Shown here piece after piece: positions 1-5,241 of a stretch of DNA of 6,887 nt (positions within the stretch are counted from its first letter, which is position 1; the number at the start of each line of letters is the position of its first letter). Location: positions 1 through 6,887 of the forward strand of contig USKS01000078.1 in assembly GCA_900555345.1 (NCBI GenBank), in the 5' to 3' direction. The position numbers and the translations under genes are program-made. The notes under the pieces were generated by a model. It did no database searches, had not been told where the DNA came from, and worked only from the letters and a program-made list of their open reading frames with translations. Source of the stretch: an uncultured Eubacteriales bacterium. GTDB taxonomy: Bacteria > Bacillota_A > Clostridia > Oscillospirales > CAG-272.

Positions 1-294
1 GTCTCCGCCCACGTCTATGACCGCGTACCGTTCTCTGTTCTGCACAACGGAGTACATCTCTGAGGGCAGAGTGGGCAGATCCACGTTTGTGTTCGCAAAC
101 GGCAGCGATATGACCGAAACGCCTGCGCGCCGCAGTTTTTCCTCGCTGTCTTTTGTGCGGAAATACGGGTTTACTATGTCAAGATCGGCTATCACCGTGT
201 CGTATCCGAGCGAGTGGAGCCGCAGGGCATAGTTTACCGCAATGTTAGTTTTGCCGCTGCCGTAATGGCCGCAGAAAAGCGTAAGCCTTTTCAT
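1..294 (-). CDS. MinD/ParA-like P-loop ATPase, N-terminal part (3' end outside window)
   Basis: The first 98 residues are visible and the frame is open to the window edge. Residues 9-16 read GHYGSGKT, a Walker A loop in a form typical of a clostridial SIMIBI-type ATPase family rather than the KGG form of classic MinD. Residues 37-47 read DLDIVNPYFRT (the region after Walker A that carries a conserved Asp). Residues 92-98 read VIDVGGD (Walker B). An LPFANTNVDLP stretch lies between them. The fold is a CobQ/MinD/ParA nucleotide-binding domain, probably cytosolic. The start ATG shares its A with the ilvE stop (TAATG), and no clear Shine-Dalgarno lies just upstream, so translation probably depends on reinitiation after ilvE. 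The function is unknown. From memory, relatives often sit near ferredoxin and 2-oxoacid oxidoreductase genes, which would suit metallo-enzyme assembly here, but that is inference. The fold is secure and the role is not. Confidence 0.85.
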   Translation of the reverse strand, partial: MKRLTLFCGHYGSGKTNIAVNYALRLHSLGYDTVIADLDIVNPYFRTKDSEEKLRRAGVSVISLPFANTNVDLPTLPSEMYSVVQNRERYAVIDVGGD

Positions 295-1388
295 TATTTG
301 TTAAGACCGAGGGGGTATGTCCAGCCCATAAAGTCCTCGACGGTGCCGGTCTGTATGCCGTACAGTGTGTCGTAAAGCTTCTGGGAAAGCGCGCCGACCT
401 TGCCGTCGGCAACGGTCATATCCTTGCCCTCTATGCAAAGCCAGCCGATAGGAGAAATTACCGCCGCGGTGCCGCTTGCGAATATCTCCTTAAGTGTGCC
501 GTCCTTGCTTGCAGCCTGAATTTCGTCAATGGAGAGCTTGCGCTCGCTGACCTTGACGCCCCAGTGCTTCAGCAGTCTTATAACGGAATCTCTCGTGATG
601 CCGGGGAGGATCGTGCCGGAGTCCAGAGGCGCGGTTATCACCTCGTCGCCGATATAGAAGAATGCGTTGGACGTGCCTATCTCCTCAACGTACTTGTGCT
701 CTGCGGCGTCAAGCCAGAGAACGTCCTTGCAGTTGTACTTCATTGCGTCCTGAGAAGCGCGCATACCGCCGCCGTAGTTGCCGCCGACCTTGGCATATCC
801 CGTGCCGCCGCGCGCCGCGCGGATGTATTTATCCTGAACATATATACGCGTGGTTGAAAGTCCGCCGTCGTTTGCGGCATAGTAAGAACCTGTGGGGCTG
901 AGGATTATCATAAAGCGGTAGTGCTTTGCGGGAAGCACGGAGAAGGAGACCTCATCGCCGAAAATGAAGGGTCGGACATACAGTGCCGTACCGGGCGCAT
1001 GGGGTACCCAGTCGATATCCTCTTTGATAACGGCGCGTACTGCCGCAACAAGAAGATCGTCGGGCAGCTCGGGAATGCACATACGCTCGTTTGTTCTCTT
1101 CATTCTCGCAACGTTCATGTCGGGTCTGAAGAGCTGAATATCGCCGTCGGGAGTGCGGTATGCCTTCATACCCTCGAACATCATCTGCGCGTAGTGCAGA
1201 ACGCAGGATGCGGGCTCGATGAGAATAGGCTCGTGGGGAACGACTCTGCCGTCGTGCCAGCCCTCGCCCTCGTCATAGTCCATTACAAACATATGATCCG
1301 TAAAGTATTTTGCAAAGCCCAGTTTTGATTCGTCCTCGGGACGCTTTTTGGGATGTGTCGTTCTCGTTACGGGAAAAACGTAGTTCAT
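294..1388 (-). CDS. ilvE: Branched-chain amino acid aminotransferase (fold-type IV PLP enzyme)
   Basis: This enzyme moves the amino group between glutamate and the 2-oxo acids of valine, leucine and isoleucine (EC 2.6.1.42) in the cytosol. The 364 residues match the usual length of the long bacterial/eukaryotic BCAT type. Visible motifs are FEGMKAYR (71-78) with following RPD, YVRPFIFG (137-144), YAKVGGNYGGG with the PLP Schiff-base lysine at K200, the EEIGTSNAFF block (235-244) with the conserved glutamate at 236, LPGITRDSV (261-269), and the phosphate-binding SGTAAVISPIG (305-315). The start is fixed by AAAGGAG at 1397-1403, 8 bases before the ATG. It lies 30 bases after the carbon-nitrogen hydrolase gene and overlaps the P-loop ATPase gene by one base. 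As part of the T-box operon it is probably induced when charged tRNA is scarce, which points to the biosynthetic direction. No key residue appears to be missing. Confidence 0.95.
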   Translation of the reverse strand: MNYVFPVTRTTHPKKRPEDESKLGFAKYFTDHMFVMDYDEGEGWHDGRVVPHEPILIEPASCVLHYAQMMFEGMKAYRTPDGDIQLFRPDMNVARMKRTNERMCIPELPDDLLVAAVRAVIKEDIDWVPHAPGTALYVRPFIFGDEVSFSVLPAKHYRFMIILSPTGSYYAANDGGLSTTRIYVQDKYIRAARGGTGYAKVGGNYGGGMRASQDAMKYNCKDVLWLDAAEHKYVEEIGTSNAFFYIGDEVITAPLDSGTILPGITRDSVIRLLKHWGVKVSERKLSIDEIQAASKDGTLKEIFASGTAAVISPIGWLCIEGKDMTVADGKVGALSQKLYDTLYGIQTGTVEDFMGWTYPLGLNK

Positions 1389-1418
1389 GATATTTTCTCC
1401 TTTATATATTGATAAAAA

Positions 1419-2207
1419 TTATATACCGTATAATTCGCGTCTGCGGTCGGCAAACACGTTTATGCTGTCTCGTATACCGCGGAGCACCGACATGTCGCAG
1501 TCGGCGCAGATTATCTCCTCGCCGCATCCCGCTTTTGACAGAACGCCGCCAAGAGGATCGTATATGACGGAAGAGCCGCCGTACACCGTCTCGCCTGCGG
1601 TGCCGCAGGAATTGCACAGCGCAAGAAACATCTGATTTTCTATTGCCCGCGCTCTTGTAAGCGCTTCAAGCTGCATCGTGCGGACACTCGGCCACTGCGA
1701 AACAAGGAAAAGCACGTCAAGGGGAACCTCGGCGCTCATGGTGCGCGCCGCCTCGGGAAAGCGGATGTCATAGCATATAAGCACGCCGCACCGCACGCCG
1801 TCAAGGGTGAAGGTGCAGAAATGATCGCCCGCCCTGAAATACTCATGCTCGCCCATGGGGGTGAAAAGATGAGTTTTGTCGTACGATGCAATGCACTCGC
1901 CGCTTCTGTCAAAAACATACGAAGTGTTGTACACTTTTCCGCCGCGGGCGTCCGAAACGCTGCCCGCCACTATGTTAACGCCGAATTTTTTTGCCGCGCC
2001 GCCGATCTCGCGCCTGACCCTCTCGCCGTCTTTATCGGAAAGAGCGGAAAGTCCCTCTCTCGGAAAAAAGCCCGTGTTCCACGTTTCGGGGAGCACGCAG
2101 ACGTCGCATCCGTCGGCGCACGCTTTTTCTATAAGCCGTTTCGCGGCATCGAAATTTTCATCCGGCGCCGCAAGCCGCATATTCATCTGAATACATGATA
2201 TTTTCAT
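1419..2207 (-). CDS. Carbon-nitrogen hydrolase, YafV/MtnU-like (probable omega-amidase)
   Basis: A 262-residue nitrilase-superfamily amidase, which is the usual length for a single-domain member. The catalytic triad is visible: E41 in LPETW, K111 in YDKTHLF and C145 in ICYDIRFPE. A further conserved glutamate is at 120 (MGEHEYF). The QWP motif (171-173) and the TRARAIENQ helix (184-192) resemble the YafV/MtnU branch more than the N-carbamoyl-putrescine or beta-ureidopropionase branches. Known members of that branch hydrolyse 2-oxoglutaramate or 2-oxosuccinamate, the products left when a transaminase uses glutamine or asparagine as donor. Its place between an acyl-CoA synthetase and ilvE fits a transaminase-linked clean-up role, but the substrate is inferred. 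The start at 2207 is preceded by GGAGG at 2219-2223 with an 11-base spacer. The gene begins 27 bases after the synthetase stop. No signal peptide is seen. Confidence 0.88.
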   Translation of the reverse strand: MKISCIQMNMRLAAPDENFDAAKRLIEKACADGCDVCVLPETWNTGFFPREGLSALSDKDGERVRREIGGAAKKFGVNIVAGSVSDARGGKVYNTSYVFDRSGECIASYDKTHLFTPMGEHEYFRAGDHFCTFTLDGVRCGVLICYDIRFPEAARTMSAEVPLDVLFLVSQWPSVRTMQLEALTRARAIENQMFLALCNSCGTAGETVYGGSSVIYDPLGGVLSKAGCGEEIICADCDMSVLRGIRDSINVFADRRRELYGI

Positions 2208-2234
2208 TTTGCCTTACGCCTCCGATTTGTCAGT

Positions 2235-4517
2235 TTACAGTCGGTTTCTTTGAATCTTTCCGGTCGAAGTTTTGGGCAGCTCGTCGCGGAACACGACAAG
2301 ACGGGGATATTTATAAGGAGCCGTATGCGTCTTGACGTAGTTCTGGATTTCTTTTTTCAGCTCTTCCGTCGGCTCCGTGCCCTTTGTAAGCACCACGCTT
2401 GCCTTTACTATCTGGCCGCGCACTTCGTCCGGGGCTGCGGAAACTCCGCATTCAAGCACATAAGGCAGCTCCATGATAACGCTTTCTATCTCGAAAGGCC
2501 CTATGCGGTATCCCGAAGACTTGATAATGTCGTCGACCCTGCCGACGTACCAGTAGAAGCCGTCCTCGTCGCGCCAGGCGGTGTCGCCCGTATGGTAAAA
2601 GCCGTCGTGCCAAACCTCTTTTGTCTTTTCCTCGTCACCGTAGTAGCCGGTAAAGAGTCCGCAGGGCGCGCCGTCCGATACGTCGATGACGATCTCGCCG
2701 ACCTCGCCGTCGGGCACAGGCTCGCCGTTTGCATCAACAAGGGAGACCTTGTAGATAGGCGCGGGCTTGCCCATGGAGCCTATCTTGTGCGGCGCGCCGC
2801 GCAGGTTGCCGATGACCATTGTAGTCTCGGACTGACCGAAGCCCTCAATTATCTGAAGCCCGGTCGCCTTTTCAAACTGACGGTACACCTCGGGGTTGAG
2901 CGCCTCGCCCGCGGTCGTCATATGCTTGACGCTTGAAAGATCGTATTTTGTAAGATCCTCTTTTATCATCATGCGCAGCATTGTAGGCGGTGCGCAGAAG
3001 GTGGTGATGTGATATTTCTTGAACATGGGCAGTATGTCGGCTGCGTCGAAACGATCAAAGTCGTATACGAACGTTGCCGCCTCGCAAAGCCACTGACCGT
3101 AAAGCTTGCCCCACATTGCCTTTGCCCAGCCCGTATCGGATATGGTAAAGTGAAGACCGTCGGGGTCGCAGCAGTGCCAGTATTTTGCCGTATGGAAATG
3201 CCCGAGAGCGTATTTGTAGTTGTGAGCCGCAATCTTCGGATATCCGGAAGTTCCGGATGTGAAGAACATGAGCATAAGATCGTCGCCGCCGGGCGCATCC
3301 GCCGGGCGCTCGTAGTGAGAGCTGAAAAGACGGTATTCGTCGTCAAAGCTTCTCCATCCCTCGCGACTTGCGCCGACAAGCAAAAGATTTTTCATTTTGC
3401 CGTAAGTCTTGCAGGCGGCCTCGATCTCCGCTGCCGTGTCGGGAGTGCTTATAACTGTTTCAATGCCCGCGGCATTGAAACGGTATTCGAAATCGTGCTG
3501 CTGAAGCTGACAGACCGCGGGAATCGCTATCGCTCCCAGCTTATTCAGTCCCAGCATTGCAAGCCAGAACTCGTATGCGCGCCGCAGCACAAGCATTACT
3601 CTGTCTCCGCGCTTTATGCCGAGAGAGCTGAAATAGTTTGCGCATCTTGCGGATGCCTTTTTCATATCCTCAAAGGTAAAGCGGCGCTCGGTCCTGTCGC
3701 GGGAAATATGCAGCATTGCAAGCTTATCCGGGCTGCGGGATGCAAGCTCATCGACAATGTCAAAAGCGAAATTGAAATGCTCCGTATTTTTGAATGTTAT
3801 CGAAAGAGGCGTTCCGCGCTCGTTTTTCACGACGTCGACGTATTCGCTGTAGATACGTTTTTTCGTATCCTGCCTTACGGTCTTCGTCTCCTCTATGCTG
3901 CGCGCGGGCGCAAGCTCGGGGATAGGCTCGCCGGAGGGGTTCAGAACTATTGCGTAGAACTCGCAGTCCTCTCCGTTTACGGCTATCATGCCGTGAGGTG
4001 TTGACGAATCGTAATATACGCTGTCGCCGCGGCCGAGAACGACGCTGTGCTCACCTATCTGCACACGAAGATGACCTGAGATAACTATGTCAAGCTCCTG
4101 ACCCTCGTGGGTAGTAAGCTCAATGTCGGCGCTCTGCGCCGACGCGTCATACGCGCTGCGGACGTACAGCGGCTCGGCTATTCTGTTCTGAAAAGCGTAT
4201 GCCAGATTGTAGTACGTCATGCCGTGGGCGTTGGCTATCTCCTGCCCCTCGCCGCTTCTTGTAAGCGTAAAGGAGCGCAGAGTCGGGCTGTGTCCCTCGA
4301 TTATGTCCGTAACGTCAACGTTGAAAGCGAGAGCGCAGCGGTATATGAACGCAAAGTTCAAATCGCTTCTGCCCGCCTCGCAGTCAAGGTATTCGGCGAC
4401 GGTGACATCCGTTTTCTCCGCCATCTCTTCGGGACTCAGTCCCTCGATCTCGCGCAGCTCGCGTATGCGCGCCGCCATCTCGCCTATTTTGTAGTCAAGA
4501 GCCGTGATCTGTTTCAT
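2235..4517 (-). CDS. XRE HTH-cupin-acyl-CoA synthetase fusion (AMP-forming, ACSM-like)
   Basis: A 760-residue protein in three parts. Residues about 10-75 form an XRE/HTH_3-type helix-turn-helix. Residues about 118-192 form a cupin, with H137, E141 and H175 as possible metal ligands. Residues about 225-760 are an ANL-superfamily ligase: A3 loop FFTSGTSGYPK (418-428), A5 GFGQSET (559-565), A7 YHTGDTAWRDEDG (641-653), hinge and A8 YVGRVDDIIKSSGYRIGP (657-674), and A10 PKTSTGKIQR with catalytic K754. Local sequence (ISDTGW, TAPYKYPR, LPKTxTGKIQR) is closest to medium-chain/ACSM-type synthetases. These make acyl-CoA from a carboxylate, ATP and CoA via an acyl-adenylate. The substrate cannot be read from sequence; a branched short-chain acid is inferred from ilvE and the valine T-box. 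The start at 4517 is chosen because GGAGGG lies 8 bases upstream. The protein ends immediately after the A10 motif, without the short tail seen in ACSM enzymes. The putative HTH recognition helix is rather acidic, so DNA binding is uncertain. Confidence 0.93.
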   Translation of the reverse strand: MKQITALDYKIGEMAARIRELREIEGLSPEEMAEKTDVTVAEYLDCEAGRSDLNFAFIYRCALAFNVDVTDIIEGHSPTLRSFTLTRSGEGQEIANAHGMTYYNLAYAFQNRIAEPLYVRSAYDASAQSADIELTTHEGQELDIVISGHLRVQIGEHSVVLGRGDSVYYDSSTPHGMIAVNGEDCEFYAIVLNPSGEPIPELAPARSIEETKTVRQDTKKRIYSEYVDVVKNERGTPLSITFKNTEHFNFAFDIVDELASRSPDKLAMLHISRDRTERRFTFEDMKKASARCANYFSSLGIKRGDRVMLVLRRAYEFWLAMLGLNKLGAIAIPAVCQLQQHDFEYRFNAAGIETVISTPDTAAEIEAACKTYGKMKNLLLVGASREGWRSFDDEYRLFSSHYERPADAPGGDDLMLMFFTSGTSGYPKIAAHNYKYALGHFHTAKYWHCCDPDGLHFTISDTGWAKAMWGKLYGQWLCEAATFVYDFDRFDAADILPMFKKYHITTFCAPPTMLRMMIKEDLTKYDLSSVKHMTTAGEALNPEVYRQFEKATGLQIIEGFGQSETTMVIGNLRGAPHKIGSMGKPAPIYKVSLVDANGEPVPDGEVGEIVIDVSDGAPCGLFTGYYGDEEKTKEVWHDGFYHTGDTAWRDEDGFYWYVGRVDDIIKSSGYRIGPFEIESVIMELPYVLECGVSAAPDEVRGQIVKASVVLTKGTEPTEELKKEIQNYVKTHTAPYKYPRLVVFRDELPKTSTGKIQRNRL

Positions 4518-4525
4518 TTGTTTTT

Positions 4526-4531
4526 CCCTCC
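4526..4531 (-). promoter_or_regulatory. Ribosome binding site fixing the HTH-cupin-synthetase start
   Basis: GGAGGG on the minus strand lies 8 bases before the ATG at 4517. The frame stays open 20 codons further to a GTG at 4577, but that GTG has no Shine-Dalgarno and sits only 13 bases past the terminator U-tract. The internal ATG is therefore the better start, and the protein begins MKQITALDYK. Confidence 0.85.
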
Positions 4532-4590
4532 GTGCGTTGATGTGTGACAGATGCAAAGCACCTTCGGCGCCCCGCACAGCAATTGGAACG

Positions 4591-4636
4591 AAAAAAGCAC
4601 CCGTCCCAAAGCTTTGGATTACTTTGAGACGAGTGC
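4591..4636 (-). terminator. T-box regulated intrinsic terminator
   Basis: The 5' arm (4622-4636) reads GCACTCGTCTCAAAG and the 3' arm (4597-4611) reads CTTTGGGACGGGTGC. They pair over 15 positions with two G-U wobbles around a 10-base loop, and are followed by six T residues (4591-4596). The 5' arm contains both 3' strands of the antiterminator, so the two structures exclude each other. The same terminator could also stop read-through from the upstream synthetase gene, for which no other terminator is visible. Confidence 0.93.
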
Positions 4637-4872
4637 CGAAATATCAGCTACCCGCGGTACCACTCAAATTGCGTCTTATATGGACGCCTCTCAGGCTCTG
4701 TCAAGCCGTATGCATTTCACGCAGCAGTTACGGGAAGGCTCTACTTGCCCCGCATGGGCTTTCTTCCTTCCGGCTCAGAAGCTACAACCGACGCACCGTT
4801 TCCGACAGCTCACACCGACCGCTGCCTCTCTGCAGGACGTTTTGCATCAATACTCTTCGTCTTTGCCTTTAC
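4591..4872 (-). promoter_or_regulatory. T-box riboswitch leader, probable valine (tRNA-Val) specificity
   Basis: An uncharged-tRNA sensing leader of about 280 bases. Stem I starts with GGC (4865-4867) pairing with GCC (4772-4774), with a UGA/AAAGA internal loop of the kink-turn kind. Next comes GAAG (4855-4858) with CUUC (4778-4781), and a specifier loop with AGUA on the 5' side. The helix above is UUGAUGC (4844-4850) with GCGUCGG (4788-4794). The distal part carries AGAGAG followed by GGUCGGUG. The 3' side of the specifier loop reads GGUUGUAG (4789-4782). The trinucleotide just before the last purine is GUA (4783-4785), and the overlapping GUU is also valine. A Stem II-like helix GGAAGG/CCUUCC and a hairpin GCGUC/GACGC (4671-4687) follow. 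The antiterminator is complete: UUUGAG/CUCAAA, the seven-base bulge UGGUACC (4656-4662), and GCGGGU/ACUCGU. The bulge UGGU would pair with a tRNA 3' end having discriminator A, as in tRNA-Val, and argues against tRNA-Cys. Class is certain; the amino acid is likely. Confidence 0.93.
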
Positions 4873-4878
4873 ACTCTC

Positions 4879-4907
4879 AGTATAATCCAACACTATTCAG
4901 TTGTCAA
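4879..4907 (-). promoter_or_regulatory. Sigma-A promoter of the T-box operon
   Basis: The -35 box TTGACA (4902-4907) is a perfect consensus. The -10 box TATACT (4879-4884) matches five of six, with an exact 17-base spacer. The expected start of transcription is near 4872, just before the 5' strand of Stem I, as it should be for a T-box transcript. The -35 box begins only about 20 bases past the upstream gene's stop codon. Confidence 0.9.
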
Positions 4908-4926
4908 GAGGGAAAACGAATTTTTA

Positions 4927-5241
4927 TCAGAGCTTGTTTCTCTGAATTTTTCCGCTGGTTGTCTTGGGCAGCTCGTCGCGGAACACCACAAGACGGGGAT
5001 ATTTATAAGGCGCGGTATGCGACTTTACATAGTTCTGAATTTCTTTTTTCAGCTCTTCCGTCGGCTGCGTACCCTTTGTAAGCACAATGCTTGCCTTTAC
5101 TATCTGTCCGCGAACCTCGTCGGGAGCGGCGGAAACTCCGCACTCAAGCACATAGGGCAGTTCCATGATAACGCTTTCGATCTCGAAAGGCCCTATGCGG
5201 TATCCCGAGGACTTGATGATATCGTCCACTCTGCCCACGTA
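4927..5241 (-). repeat. Highly conserved C-terminal domain copy shared with 2235-2549
   Basis: The last 104 residues of the two synthetases differ at only 6 positions (98 identical by direct reading), whereas the cupin segments agree at 46 of 88. Nucleotide runs of up to 29 bases are identical, for example 2488-2516 with 5180-5208. Third-position changes are scattered between such runs, so this is an older duplication under strong constraint or partly homogenised, not a fresh one. The region is the mobile C-terminal lid with hinge and A10 lysine. Confidence 0.85.

Noticed and set aside
1402..1617. Minus-strand open frame overlapping the end of the amidase gene
   Set aside because: It is out of frame with the amidase, whose catalytic residues and C-terminal family sequence are intact to its stop at 1419. 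It has no start signal.
3009..4004. Plus-strand open frame of 331 codons
   Set aside because: It lies wholly antisense to the cupin-synthetase gene, which has clear family motifs throughout. Its translation resembles no family I know, and it has no promoter or good ribosome binding site. Long antisense frames are common opposite genes with this codon use.
4518..4577. 20-codon N-terminal extension of the fusion protein from a GTG
   Set aside because: No Shine-Dalgarno precedes the GTG at 4577, whereas GGAGGG sits 8 bases before the ATG at 4517. The extension would begin almost directly after the terminator.
4783..4787. Cysteine (UGU) or leucine (UUG) reading of the T-box specifier
   Set aside because: UGU would need a tRNA-Cys, whose usual discriminator U does not pair with the UGGU bulge. 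UUG is followed by U rather than the usual purine. GUA followed by G fits best, but this remains a manual alignment.
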